Assembly (NCBI RefSeq): GCF_001649575.2
Contig: NC_051446.1
Span: 24,602,118 to 24,666,117, forward strand
DNA: 64,000 nt
DNA from: Kryptolebias marmoratus
Lineage: Eukaryota > Chordata > Actinopteri > Cyprinodontiformes > Rivulidae
Reading direction: 5' to 3'
The notes below the pieces were generated by a model that was not told where the DNA came from, did not search any database, and was given only the letters and a program-made list of their open reading frames with translations. Within the stretch, counting starts at the first letter, position 1. Each line of letters begins with the position of its first letter. Positions 35,601-47,942 of the stretch are shown one piece after another. The translations under genes were made by a program, and so were the position numbers.

Positions 35601-38600
35601 AAGAAACCCACCCTGCATGTGAGACAGCCGAGGTTCTGCTCTTTGCAGAGCAGCAAAATCAGATTTATCAAAGAGCTCTGCAGAAAATCACATTATTAAT
35701 GGCTCTGAAAGCTTTTTTTCTCTTAAGCTTCTTCTAGAGTTACAAAAATCAGTTCCAAAGGTTCTGCCTTGTGAGTTTTTTATGTTGTATTATTTAAATA
35801 TTTACCATTTGAAAATTATCAGCAACCCTGAGGTCAGTTTTTAAGAACTTTGCTTTTTTGTTTGTTTTGAAGGCACCAAAAACAGAAAAATAAGTCGAAC
35901 TGTTTCTGTTGTTTCCTGGTTTTAACCCTCTACGGTACGCATGATGAAATCAGTTGGAAAAAAATTGTTTGGGATGTTTTTTTAACATAAAATAGACTAG
36001 GTAAACATAATCAAGAGACATTTTTAAAAAATATTAATTTTTTTGTTATTTTTTGTTGTTGTTGCCTTATGGCAACACTGTACGATAGTGGAAATTAATG
36101 ATGGAAATTTATGAAAACAAGAGCTTGTTTATTATTGTAAAAACCTTTATTTAGGAACTCAGGTTATAATCTAAACAGTCCCCAGTAGCATTAACAATTA
36201 ACAATGCAACTCATTTGAAAGTTTAAAAAAATGTAAAAGATATTTTATGACATTTCATTGGAATTTTTCATTTGAATCATTGTTGTCATTTGATTTGAGT
36301 GTCTTGATGCTGCCGTTTTTGCCTTACTGCTTCCTGTGGAGGAGGTGGACCTAGAAAAGAAACAAATATCCTTAATATGTTATGAACCTGCCAATTTAAT
36401 GCAACACATAAATAATAGTTGCACTTTCACCCACAGTGAACTGTAACTGCACTTTCATCTTCACTGCCCCCCTGTTCTCACTGTTCCTCCTGTCCTTGCT
36501 GTCTCCACTGTCCTCGCTGTCTCCACTGTCTTCATTCTCTGGCTCATAGTCTTCATCATTCTCGCTGTCTCCATCATCCTCCCTCTCTCCTTGCTGGGTC
36601 GCAAGCTGCTCATTTTCTTCATCACTAAATCCTAATTCATCCTCACTACCATCTACAGGAAGTGCTAGTTTAGTTTTCTTCCGTAAGTCACTATAAAACA
36701 TTGTTGCATTCATTTTGTAAATGGAAGAAAAGAGTGTCAAATGTAGTCATATACAATTTGAAAAGGACTCACAAAATGCATTATTATAGCAGACTCTAGC
36801 AATACAATGGTAATCTTAATGGTACAGTGTTGCCATATGGCAACATCCACATTTTAACAGTTTAACATTATTAAATTATCAAATACAACACAATAAACCA
36901 CAGAATAGCGAACTTACCTCACTTATTGTTGAGTGTGTATTTTTCCCCCGTCAAAAAATGTTATAAAAATACTTTTTTTTGATGATTTCTGAAGAGTCAA
37001 ATAGTGAGGCTCCTCCGTGTGACGACATCTGCAGAAAAGGGCATCAAAATTCCCTCCAGAAAGTCATGTGACAAATTTAAACACTGCTATTGGTTCCCTT
37101 AGGATCCTATCTCTCTTTCAGTGCACTACATCTTAAAAGTGGAGTAACTGTGTGTGTGTGAAAGGAATTCAATGTGTTTGTTGCCAAATGGCAACAGTGT
37201 ACCGTAGAGGGTTAAAGTCTGTCGGTTCTGTGGTTTATGAGATATTTTACCGAGTTTGAAGAGACTCTCAGAAAGCGATCATCTACAACTGAATAACTTC
37301 AGAATCAACCCAGTTAAAGATGGCCGCCGCGTCTCATAGACGTTAGCAAACACAAAAATGGCTCTAACTCCGCCAGCTTTACAGATAATGAGCTGAAATC
37401 TGGTGTGGTAGTAGCTGAGGGTCATCCCCAACATGTGCTTGGAGCTTATAATAAAGCTTATAATAAAATACAAACAGCTTTACCTCCATCGTTCACACGA
37501 ATGCAGTCCTTTCAGGAATGCGAGGCCTTTGGTTTGTTTATTCCCTAAATAAATGTTGTGACTCCGGTTTTGTTTGCTGGTTCCAGCTGGAGGCCTTCCT
37601 CACGCAGCGCATCAGTGAGATGGGGGAGGAGGGGGATGTGGTGGCCATGAGCCAGTTCCAGCTGGCGCCCTCTGTCATCCAGAACCAAACCCGTGAACAC
37701 GTCAGGGCCATGCTGTCCCAGGTGCAGGACCTTCTGGGCCGGCTCACCTCTCTCCGGATGCAGCACCTGTTCATGATCCTGGCCTCACCGAGGTACGCCG
37801 CTCACCTAGGTGTCAACGTCACCTTCGGATCTGCAGCGCGTACGATTCATCAAAAGGCTCATTTTATTCCAAACATGCATATATTTAGGGTTAAATTAAA
37901 TAAAACGTTTAAATACTGATTACTGCAATTTGAAAATACGATAAAAGGTTTAAATTGAAATATGTCAAAGGCAAGAAATAATTCATAATTCAAATCACTT
38001 CGCCAAGGAGGTTGTGTTTTCAGTAGTGTTTGTTTGTCTGTGCACGAGATTACTCAAAAAGTAACGTATGGATTTAGATTAAATCTTCAGGCGATGTTGA
38101 TGTTGTCACAAACAACAAATGGTTCAGTTTTGGTGGAGATCGGGATCACGATCTGGCTTCTACAGTTTTTTTTTTATGACCCTGTGGCCTAAGAGGAGGT
38201 TTGGGCTCAGAGTTCAACATACAGTGATAATGTCGCATGATGATGATGTCATCAGTCCCATTATGACATCACCGTGATCATGGGTCTTGGCGTCAGTTTG
38301 CCCTCTCCGAGTGCTTCTCGTTGTTTATTATTTTGTTCCTGCTGACGTGTTTAGGTATGTAGAGCGCGTGTCGGAGATGCTGAGGCAGAAGCTGAAGCAG
38401 GCGGATATTCTGCTGCTGAAAGCTGCCACGATGGCCGAGAGGCGGCAGGAAACCTTACAGGAGCAGTCCAGGCTGGAGCCTCGTGTCGACCTGCTGGCAG
38501 GACGCACCCGGGAACTCCAGAAACTGGTATTAGATTACTTTTATTTCTGTTCGAGGGGGCTTGGTACTTCCCAAAGGACAGAAGAGTCAAAACTAAAACA

Positions 38601-38803
38601 GAAAGTTAGAAACCCCCTGTCACAAGATGTGTGTTAAAATAAGCATGAAAACAGTAACACACCGTTAAGCCTCTCAGGAATAATGGTTTATTGTCATTTG
38701 TTGTGATAAATTTGTTTTTTTTTTATTATTTTTGCAGATTGAAGCCGACATTTCAAAGCGATACCACAGCAGACCGGTCAACCTGATGGGGGTTAATATT
38801 TAG
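29662..38803 (+). CDS. cdk5rap3: CDK5 regulatory subunit-associated protein 3 (C53/LZAP)
   Basis: Fourteen exons join in phase: 29662-29667, 29925-29970, 31007-31138, 31569-31669, 31748-31796, 31956-32134, 32210-32346, 33273-33417, 33731-33838, 34123-34204, 34290-34378, 37587-37792, 38355-38526 and 38738-38803, giving 505 aa (human 506). The protein is a subunit of the UFL1-DDRGK1 UFM1-ligase complex at the ER and an ER-phagy receptor. Matches include LPIDIQTSKLLDWLLDRRHC, KINAAIQDMPENEEIKQLLS, KGTEASSKNIFGRYSSQRMK, a coiled-coil region, QHLFMILASPRYVERVSEML and the end KRYHSRPVNLMGVNI. The disordered linker keeps three IDWG motifs, known in human C53 as shuffled ATG8/UFM1-interacting motifs. 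Exon 1 encodes only Met-Glu. Intron 11 (3.2 kb) carries a piggyBac derivative. Confidence 0.97.
32389..32430. repeat. (GT)n microsatellite in cdk5rap3 intron 7
   Basis: About 16 GT units with two interruptions, followed by a short GC run, starting 40 bases after the donor of exon 7. Confidence 0.9.
32465..32770 (+). repeat. Dispersed repeat family A in cdk5rap3 intron 7
   Basis: TGTCTGTTAGCAAAA, ATCTACAACTGATCAACTTT, AACCTGATTCAAGATGGCTG and the end GCGGGCGATATGCATTCCTT are present in family order, with a deletion in the second half. Confidence 0.75.
33538..33695. mobile_element. hAT-type foldback MITE, copy 2 (cdk5rap3 intron 8)
   Basis: Arms CATCCTGCAGGTTTTAGATG and CATCTAAAACCTGCAGGATG are perfect complements, about 55 bp apart, inside outer GTCCTGG / CCAGGAC words. 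Confidence 0.85.
34590..34850 (-). repeat. Dispersed repeat family A, minus strand, in cdk5rap3 intron 11
   Basis: GACTCTCAGCTACTGTGGCA, TGTGGCAGCCATCTTGAATG and GGTTCATGAGACATTTTGCT are the reverse-complement landmarks of the family. Confidence 0.75.
35926..37211 (-). mobile_element. Non-autonomous piggyBac-type transposon in cdk5rap3 intron 11
   Basis: The 1286-bp element has perfect 13-bp inverted ends, CCCTCTACGGTAC at the left and GTACCGTAGAGGG at the right, each abutting a TTAA target (35922-35925 and 37212-37215): the piggyBac hallmark. A palindrome TGTTGCCATATGGCAACA or a close variant occurs near both ends and internally (about 36060, 36830 and 37180), beside GTGTAC/GTACAG words. 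On the minus strand 36396-36740 encodes an acidic leader (LALPVDGSEDELGFSDEENE, then a D/E/S-rich run) like the N-termini of PiggyBac-derived transposases. The DDD catalytic core is absent, so it is a deletion derivative needing transposase in trans. Exact TIRs and TTAAs suggest a rather recent insertion. Confidence 0.9.
37216..37520 (+). repeat. Rearranged family A copy next to the piggyBac element
   Basis: The first 45 bases (TCTGTGGTTTATGAGATATT) match family A in reverse orientation. From about 37262 the sequence reads forward (ACTCTCAGAAAGCGATCATC, GATGGCCGCCGC, TCTGGTGTGGTAGTAGCTGA). Confidence 0.65.
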
Positions 38804-38853
38804 TGAACTCTGCAGATGTTCACCAAAATATTTTGTCATAATCAACAAAGTGA

Positions 38854-38859
38854 AATAAA
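38854..38859 (+). other. cdk5rap3: Polyadenylation signal of cdk5rap3
   Basis: AATAAA in GTGAAATAAAAGTAG, 51 bases after the stop codon, implying a very short 3' UTR. Confidence 0.7.
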
Positions 38860-39519
38860 AGTAGTATTTAATTTCAACTGGAGTGGTTTTGTGAATTGCA
38901 GCTTAATTCAAAACAAGTGTAAAACAAAAGTTCAGCTTTGAAAAGAACTCTTTAATAAATTAATTTAGTTACTTTGTTTTTACACATTTAATGTTGAACA
39001 TGTTTGAATTTGTTTTTTGTTTGTTTTTTCTTCATTTTATAATAAAATTACTGATGATAACCTCTGACTTACCAAAAGACACAAAATGTTGAAAAAAAAA
39101 CAAACCATCACAAACTCAGCCATTTGTCAGTGTTTTAATGGCCCTTTTTTATTTTCCTTGTGAAAAGTACATTAAATATTAATAAAAAATAGTTAGTTTC
39201 AGGACTCATTTGATGAAACACAAGCTGCTATTGATTAGGAAAGTAGTAATAAGCAGGAGTATTTGCAATGGACTGAAAAACTAAATAGAAAAGTGGAAAA
39301 TGTTTACCACAAAAACTATTATTCTTACATGAAGTTTTGTAATGTTTGCATGTACTGGATAAAGTTCTGGGCTTTTGAATTTATAATTTGGGCATTAAAT
39401 AAAAACATAAATTATTTAACTAATTAATGTTGCTGTATTTTACAGACTGAAGTCCAAAACAAAAATCTGCGTTGATCAAAACATAAGAGGGGAATTTTCC
39501 GTCGGCTGATGAAAGCTTA

Positions 39520-39751
39520 CCGACTAGAATGTTCTGCGCATGCTCCGTGTGCGCGCGTGTTTTCACGGTGGGCTAGGCTAACCGGGCCAGCTAATAATTC
39601 TGCAAGTCATGGTGGGCCATTCAGTCAGGACAGGCTGGAGAAGGCTTTAGCAGGAAACTCAGTGGAACTTTTAATGACACCGGACTTGATTACCGGTCCC
39701 AGGTGATAGTGGACTTGTGGGCATGAAGAGACGGTTGCGAAATCTTCATGC
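39520..39751 (+). promoter_or_regulatory. nfe2l1: Candidate nfe2l1 promoter and 5' UTR exon
   Basis: An NRF1-like TGCGCATGCTCCG followed by GTGCGCGCGTG lies at about 39537-39560. About 190 bases further on, a strong donor, TTCATGC|GTAAGTA, ends a possible 5' UTR exon at 39751. It is 1.2 kb upstream of the coding exon on the right strand. Another possible UTR segment is near 40320-40800. Assignment is positional. Confidence 0.4.
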
Positions 39752-40959
39752 GTAAGTATAAATTAAAACATTTTAATGAATTATCGTGTGCGCCGATACA
39801 TGGATGTAGTGTTTCACGGTACAAACAAACGTTCGCAGATGCAACTAAACCAGTATGTGTGAGCTAATGACTGGACACAGCTTGTTTACCGTATAAGTCA
39901 CTTTTAAAAGTAGCTGTATGGTTACGTTAGATAGTAGCAAACTAGCACACAAGGCTAGCATAGTGTAGGGTTTGACAGCTGAACGTTTCTCCAAATCCCG
40001 CCCGTGCTTCATTCCTATTGGCCGGAGCCTGCTGGAGTCATGTGACGTCGCTGCCGTCGAGGACTGTGAGTGGCCGTGCCTGTCTGTCACTCATCTTTTC
40101 ACCACTTGTTGCTAGGGAGATTGTTTGACACCCTCTAAGGGCGAAAGTAAATATTAGCAGGGGCACCTGTCACTTTTTGAGCTAAACAGAGATGGGGGAT
40201 AACCACTTCGTGTTGCAACACGTCTTATCATAGATACTTTACTTTGAATAAGAAGGTGTTTATATATATATATATATGTGTATGATTGTAGCCGGGTGGT
40301 AAAATTTAAGGCAGCTAACAGCTATCGTGGTAAGGACAAAGATAGGCGCAGCTGTGCTGAAGGAGGGAGGGACCCTGCCTGCCGCCTATCAGCTATCGTC
40401 GGTGTTTGAGAGCCAGTCCAGCGAGCTTTCTCGACTCTCTCATTCACCTTCAGCAGCATCCACCAGAAGTAGTTGTCCTGTCAAGGGTGGGGTAATGCGT
40501 GGCTCTGTTTTCATCATATCTGCTCCGCTGAATGTCTGAGAATGAGGAGGCTCTGCGCGGTGGCATCGTTTCTCCAGTCTTGACAGGATGGAGTGGGTTC
40601 AGTGGGCCAGCAAGTCCTCTTTGCTTTTTCTTTTATTCACTCGTGTTTAATGCTAATGTAGGTAAGATCTGCGAGTTACAAGCTGTTACGATTGTAGTGT
40701 GTAAGCTGGTGAAGTTTGCTATAATGGAGTAAAAATGTAATTTATGTTTGACAGGAATGGGAAGAAGAAACCCAGAGAAGTGGAAACCTCACCTTGGACC
40801 TTAAACCCCTTTGAAAGTTACTTTTGAAGACCCTCTGCCCCCTTATGTTTGTGTTTTTGTTTCCATCTGTTAGTGTTAGCAGAGAGTTGTTGATCAAAGA
40901 TAGTCTGCCCCGTTTTTGTTTTTATTTTTTACTTTCATTTTTTGTTCCTTTGTAAAGAA

Positions 40960-43900
40960 ATGCTTTACCTGAAAAAGTACTTCACAGAGGGCCTGATTCA
41001 GTTCACCATCCTTCTGAGTCTCATTGGGGTGCGGGTGGACGTTGACACCTATCTCAGCAATCAGTTGCCCCCGTTAAGAGAGATCATCCTGGGGCCCAGC
41101 TCAGCCTACACCCAGACACAGTTTCACAACCTCCGCAACACGCTGGACGGCTATGGGATCCATCCAAAGAGTGTGGACCTGGACCATTTCTTCACTACCC
41201 GACGGCTGCTAAACGAGGTGCGCCAGCTGGATCGCCTCTCTGTGCCCAGCACCGAGCTCAACACCTGGCTAGTGCATCGCGACACCGAGACCGTGGTTTC
41301 TGCCAGCAGTCAGTCCAGTCCCGGCATAACCCTGGACAATGGGGCCGGCCTAGAGGACATTAACAACATTGATGCTACCCCGGCCATGAGGGGAGGAGGA
41401 GGAGCACCTGAATCCACATACAACTTGAACGCAGCAGACAGCAGCCTGGGGGCCGTGGCCCCAGAAGGAAACCAGGAGCAGGGCAACAGAAATGGCAACG
41501 ACGACCTCACCAAAGAGGTACAACAGCTTCTTACTGGAAAGCTGGAAAGACAGAAAACACTGCTTTTCTTTTAAGAGATATGTGTCCCCCTGTTGTCAGT
41601 GTTGGCACATCACAAATTCCTGGATCTGCTCGTCGGTGACTGTTCAGCAGATTCTTGATTTTATGTAAATGTGTTGAATGATTTGGTTTAAAGCTTCTCA
41701 ATTCAGAGTCATGAAGACTGCTTCAAATTCTAATTCACAAAGTAAGAAACCAAATCAGCACTATTTATTCCTCGTTCATGGTTAATGTGTCCTTTAAATT
41801 AAACTTCTGTAAGCAAATTTTGCGAATGGCTGCCAACTTCCACGTGCGTTTGGAAACAGACTGCAAACAGGTCAAATGTTGCTTTCCGGCCATATTTTTC
41901 TACTTATGTAGGTCTAATGTAGGTCAGTCACGTGACTCAAGCTACCACATGGTTTTCAACAGATTCAGCTGAGTGCTTTGTTTACACTGAGTGCGTACCT
42001 GCATCTCAGACTCCCAGATCAATATATCTGGAAAACTACTGGAGTAAAATCCATCTGTTGTAGTTCAGGACACCTATTTCTGTTGTTTTAGTTCATAGTT
42101 TCCAATGAGTACCTTTTTAAAGTAATCATCTTAAGGAAACAACATTTTTATCTAACTATGAAGTAATTTCTCTCCATAGTTTAAATGCAGTTGAAATGAC
42201 ATCATACACAGTGTTTTATGGTCCACACCCCTCTTCTTTTTTTTAAATCTGTGTCAGTGTCAGATATTTTTAGTCAAACCAGTCGAGTCACATTCATAAC
42301 AGCTGGTCACGTTTATGTCCAGAAGGTGCAACTTTAAAAACCGCAGCCTAAAACTGACAGACAGGAAAAAGTGGCTAATGTTGGGTTTTTTTTACATTTA
42401 CTCGTCACATGTTTGTATTACATTTTACAGCTTCTTATTAATACACACACAATGACCAAATTGACAGTTTGGTGTCACACAAAGCCACATATTACTTATT
42501 TATTTATTTCTGATGACATGATAACCATGGTGGTGTTTGTTAATATGTGTTACGTGACGGGGTATTCTGAGATTACTACAGCACCGATTGCATAAAAAGG
42601 TCAGAAGTCCTCATTTACAGCTGGCCTCTCATAAATAAGTTAAACATTTGACTCATACATGACAAAAATATGAGTGTTGTTTGTGTACAGGGCCATTTTC
42701 TCAGTAGTTTTGTGCGTGTTGTTTCAGGACATTGACTTGATAGACATCCTATGGCGACAGGACATTGACCTTGGTGCAGGAAGGGAAGTGTTCAGCTACA
42801 GCAACCGTCAGAAGGACACCGAGGAGGAGAAGCCCAACCCCCAGGAGAACAAAGATGGCAATGAGGAACAAGAGAGCTGGAGGAACGGCATAAACTTACA
42901 GGGGGCTCAGCCGGTGGACGGGGAGACCGGAGAGAGCATCCCGGAGCAGGTTTGTAAAGATTAAACGCATCCTTATGAGCAGAGGAAAGACGAAAACATG
43001 CAAAGATTTCCTGTTAGTTTGTCACCTGTTGAGCTTAACGTTGTTGGATAAATTGTCTTTAGGTGATTTATTGCAAAGACACGGAGTTTGTTTCTTTTTA
43101 GCATCTGTAGGAAAAAAAAGACAATTTGACAGGACAAAGAAGTATTTCTGCACCAAAAAAAAGAAGCAGCCAATCTCCAAGAAAACGTTAAGACCTTCAG
43201 AAAGCCTTGAAGTATTGCTCAGGACCACTTTAAAAAAAATACAAGGAAGTCTGACTCCTTTGAACCAAATCATTTTTTTTAAAAAAAGAGGAAAAGCTCC
43301 AAACTTTAGCAGAATGCTGTGGATTTATTATCAGTTTACAAACCAGTGATCAGGAAGGAAACTGGTCTAAAAACATGTTCTGACATATTTCACCCTTTCA
43401 TACACACATCTTCCCATGAAGCCATTTAAACGATCTTCTTGCATAATGATTTGCAATCTGATTCCCCCGCATGCGTCCGTTTGATGCAGCTAATGATGCA
43501 AATTGATAGTTCAATCTGTCAGTGACTCAACGTGTAGAAATAACATGTTAAACTGATCCCCACAGCAACTGTTTTTAATTTAAAGGTCTAAAACATCCTC
43601 ATAGCATGGGTTTTTTGTGTTATTTCTGTTACCAGCTGCCAGGTCTTGGCTCACAAACTTCACTTTCACTACAGGAGTGCTTGAGGCTGCTGGAGGCCAC
43701 GTTCCCGTTTGGAGAAGAAGCGGAGGTAAAACTACAACATTTTCATTTCATTTTCAGTATATTCATATAGCGCCACTTCACAAGTCATCTCAGGGCACTG
43801 AACAAAAACATGCACATATATTATAAAATGCCAGTTATTAAAGTTATCTAAGAAATCCATCAGTTTGCTTCAATCTTCATGTCGACACAGTAACTCCATC

Positions 43901-45892
43901 CTGAGCAGCTCATCGGCAACAGAGGAAAGGATCGACTTCCTTTTAACAGGAAGTGGCGAAGTGCTCCGTTAGGAAAATGTGGAGCAATAAGATCTTTAAA
44001 ATAAGACGGAGGTTGGTTGTTGTCTGGATGTTTAGGTTTTAAGTTCTTTACAGTGAAGCAGTGGAGAGAAATTAGGAGTTCTGTTGTAAAATTTTCTGTG
44101 GGATTAATGCGGTTTTAAGTAACCTTTCAAACATTTTCCAATTAGTTTCCAGTCCCGGTCGTTAACTCAGAAATCCAAGCCACCAATGAAGAGGTTCCTT
44201 CCACGTCCCAGAGCCTCCTCCTGGCGCCGCAGCTGCCCCCAGCGGAGCCACAGTTAGACCTGGAGCAGCAGTGGCAGGACATCATGGCCATCATGGAGCT
44301 GCAGGTAAGATGTCATTCTTCAGACAGCATTAATGTTCAGTGTTTGGGAACTGCTAGAGATTGGTTCAAAAAACGGTAAACAAGTGAAAATTGGAGCTCT
44401 TTTGAGAAATTATGACTTATATTTTAGTGGTAACAAATAGGAAGATGCTTTATTCTGATTAAAGAGCGTATTTTTCATTCAAATAATTTTTTTTTTGTTT
44501 TGAACCTTTTGTTCAAAGGCAATGGAAGTGAACAACACTTCGCTTCAAAGCAGCTCCAACAGTGAAAGTTCCACAAATGGGACTCCTGAGTCCAACACGG
44601 CAGGAAACTTTGGACTTTCCACACGTTCCACACCCATAAACCAGGACGTCAGCCTTCACCAGGCTTCTCTCCCCAGCTGCAGCCAAGACTTCCCCCAGAT
44701 CTTCAACCCCCAGCTGGAGTCTGTAAGCATCCCGCCACGGCCCAGCATGCTCAGGCTGTCTTCCAGCAACTCCTCCAACGTCAACTCCACGTTCGGAGCC
44801 ACTAACCTGACGGGGATCTTCCTCCCGCCCGTCAACAGTTCCAGTAACATCACATCTGCACCCAACCTGCCTGATCCATTCACCACCCTGCTGGAGGAGT
44901 CCATGCTGGATGAGATCAGCCTCCTGGACCTCGCCATGGAGGAGGGCTTCAGCCAGGCCCAAGCCTCCCAGCTGGAGGATGAGCTCGACTCAGATTCTGG
45001 TCTTTCTCTGGACTCCAGCCACAGCCCGGCCTCCCCAAGCAGCTCTGAGACGTCCTGCTCGTCCGCAGCTTCTTCCTCCTCGACCTCTGCCAACTTCTCT
45101 GAGGAGGGCGCTGTCGGCTACAGTACTGACTCTGAGGTGGCCACTGTGGAGACGGAGGAGGGGGCTGTCGGGGGTTACCAACCTGAATTCAGTAAGCTCT
45201 GCCGTATGAGCTACCAGGACCCGTCTCAGTTCCACAACCTCCCTCAGCTCGACAGCATCAGCCACAATCACACTTACAACCTGCCGCTCTCCTCTGCCTT
45301 CCCCGAGCACCCGGAGCTTCCCATTTCAGCCGGCAAGAAGACGGTTCGGGACAAACACAGCTCAAAGCTTCAGCCTCCTCAGGACCTGCTCGACAAACAC
45401 TCGAGTCGTGACGAGCGCCGAGCCCGGGCCATGAAGATCCCCTTCTCCAACGACAAGATCATCAACCTCCCCGTTGAAGAGTTCAACGAGCTCTTAGCCA
45501 AGCACCACCTGAGCGAAGCCCAGCTCGCCCTCATCCGCGACATCCGCAGGCGCGGCAAGAACAAGATGGCAGCCCAGAACTGTCGCAAGCGCAAGCTGGA
45601 GACCATCATAAACCTGGAGCAGGGCGTTCAGGACCTGAGGCGCGACAAGGCCCGCCTGCTGAAGGAAAAGATGGAGTTCATCCGCTCCATCCGGCAGATG
45701 AAGCAGAAGATGCAAACTCTGTGCCAAGAGGTTTTCAGTCAGCTTCGGGACGAGGAGGGCCGGCCCTATCCTCCCAGCGAGTACTCGCTGCAGTACGGCA
45801 CTGACGGCAGCGTGCTGATCATGCCCCGCGGCGGGACGGCGGCTCAGCAGAACCGCAAGCCCGAGAAGAAACAAAAAGACAAAAAGAAGTGA
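40960..45892 (+). CDS. nfe2l1: ER-anchored CNC-bZIP transcription factor NRF1 (NFE2L1)
   Basis: Five coding exons join in phase: 40960-41517, 42728-42949, 43636-43725, 44146-44304 and 44519-45892, giving 800 aa (human long form 772). The N-terminus [20 protein letters not shown] is the uncleaved ER signal-anchor. [18 protein letters not shown] is the Neh2-like motif and matches human exactly. A stretch rich in N-glycosylation sequons ([19 protein letters not shown]) follows, then the Ser-rich [12 protein letters not shown] beta-TrCP degron, a conserved [17 protein letters not shown] block, and the CNC plus basic region ending [17 protein letters not shown] with a leucine zipper. In the known pathway the protein is retrotranslocated, deglycosylated by NGLY1 and cut by DDI2 to drive proteasome genes; all the elements needed for this are visible. 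Upstream splicing is UTR only. Confidence 0.97.
41815..42130 (-). repeat. Dispersed repeat family B in nfe2l1 intron 1
   Basis: In reverse orientation it aligns with 19480-19570: the inverted forms of CACTCAGTGTAAAC, TGAGTCACGTGAC and CCTACATTAGACC occur in order. Confidence 0.65.
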
Positions 45893-47850
45893 GGGCGGAC
45901 AGACTGCTGTTTATTCTATGACTTTGCTAAAATCAGTAAGAAAGATTTGTGCAGACGCAAGAGAGAGGTGCCCTTTTTTCTTTGAGAAGATCCTGTTGGA
46001 AGAAAAAAGGCACTGACTACTCCTCCTGCTTTAGTTTCTCCCTTTTCATTCTGTTCCTACGTTTTCCTGGAAACATCTTTGAAGCAGAAATAGCTCTTTG
46101 AGTACCAGTGTTTCGTTACATTAGACAAGAAAAGGAGGAATATAAAAGGACAAAAACTGAGCTACTAAAAGGAATATTAGGCGCTTTTGTTCCTTTTTGC
46201 ACCAAACCACTAAGGATGACGGCTGAAGGTTCGAACAGTGACAGATGGACTGACGTCGACACGTGGAGGTAAACACTGGAGATGATGGTTGGAGTACCTA
46301 TGCACTGAAGGTTTAAAGGACTATCAGATCATATCCCACCCTGGAGACTTTAGTCATTTTTTAAAATAGTTACTGAGGCTTTTAAGTTTTAAATCTTCAT
46401 GCAAAGAAGAGCATCTACGGTTGGGAGTTAAGATACCAAAGGCTAAAGGAAGTCCCATGTTTTTAGGATGCCGTCAACACCTGTACTAACCAAAGGTTGT
46501 GTGGTGCATCACCTGACCTCTACAAGCCCAAAATGCTCTGACCGTGCACTTTTATTCTGTAGGTTTGTCCTGCTAATTCTAGTCCCCTCACTACAAAAAA
46601 CAAAACAAAAAAAAGGTCAGGTTTGGTGTTTGCAAGTCAAGATGTTGGGATGAGGATGAGGAGGAATCAGGGGCAGAGTTCGCGGGCGGCCCGGAGGAGA
46701 GGGGGGGTGGGTGAGGCCTGCAGGATGAATATTTTTGGGAGGAGGCACACTGCGTTGCAAAATGTATCAGCTTTCTTATAAATTATTCATAGCACTGTAA
46801 TTTGTCTTTAAAAGGCTTGGCTGTTTGCATTCTGCCGTGTCTGTTGCTGTTCCTTTGCTGCAGGTTTAGGAAGGCTCTTTATAAACTCCATAATCTGTAG
46901 TATTAACAAGGTTATAGGTCATCAGCTTCACGCACATCAGTCTCCTCCCTTTTCGTCGCCGGAGGAGTCGAACAGAACTGTGACGGGTCGGGAGCTCCAG
47001 AGAGTACTGTATCGTTTCCACTGGTTCTAGCTGTCACAGATCACCTTTTTGGGTCATTTGTTTGCGTTCTTCTTCTCGGATGCCCCGTTTAAAACCGGCT
47101 CAGTCGACGCTGTGATGCAGGCAGCTGTATCCCTTTGGATTCATTTATTTGCCAAAAGCCACCTGAGGTCATTTTTCTTTAACTGCTGTAAGGCCGAAAC
47201 ATGAAGTCCTACGTTTAAGTGTTGAAAAAGTGAGCCACGTTATTAAATGAGGTTCAAGTCGAGAGAATGTGTGCTGTGGCCACTTTTAATATGAATGCCT
47301 TTTTATTTAAAAATAATCTCATTATTAAAGGGTTTTGAGAACCGGGTCGGAACGTTCTCCAAGTAGAAGTGCTATTACTTGTCTGTTTGGATGAAGTCTG
47401 TCGGTGCGCGTGTTGTATCGCTTTCTTTAAAAAAAATACAAATGAAATAAAACAAAAAAAAAAAACTGGGTCTGTTGTCGCAGCTAAGATAGCAGTTAGG
47501 TTAAAATATTAACAAGAGGCTGAACAGAACTCGCAGCATTAAGACGATGATGTCCAAAAAGACAAAAAAAAACTGAGACGTCCTTATTAAATGTGATATT
47601 CAGGCATGAATCTCTGGTTCACTTTAATGTAACCCAGTGCAGCACCAACTATTAAGTACCGCTACTACTTAGTGCACTTTCTTCTGTTCGTCTTGTTCTG
47701 TAAATACTTTCATGTTTGTTTTTCTGTAGTTTGTCCGTCTTCATAACAGTCTCACTCTCTGCTTTGAGTTTGGATGTAGTTCCCTGTTTCGAGAAATGTA
47801 CTGGCAATCAGAAATTGTTTTTATTGATTAATAAAGTGTTTTTATTTTCA
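45893..47850 (+). other. nfe2l1: nfe2l1 3' UTR, about 1.95 kb
   Basis: No other gene signal is seen up to AATAAA at 47830-47835 (GATTAATAAAGTG). A further candidate signal, GAAATAAAAC, lies near 47446 before an A-run and could give a shorter transcript. A perfect Pumilio motif TGTAAATA is at 47699-47706. Extent is inferred from the signals. Confidence 0.6.
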
Positions 47851-47942
47851 CCTGTGACTCTTGTGCTGGCTGTCCGTGCTTTACCGTTTGAGATAAACCC
47901 CCCCGAGCCGGCAGCGTTTTTTTTTTTTTTTTAACAAAATGA

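Noticed and set aside
38860..39519. Search for copz2 between cdk5rap3 and nfe2l1.
   Set aside because: No COPI zeta-like frame or splice pattern is visible on either strand of this short, AT-rich gap, nor in the 40-kb leader region.
41581..42727. Possible extra nfe2l1 exon in intron 1, as in mammalian alternative forms.
   Set aside because: The exons on either side join in phase (TKE to DIDLID), as in the shorter human form, and much of the intron is family B repeat.
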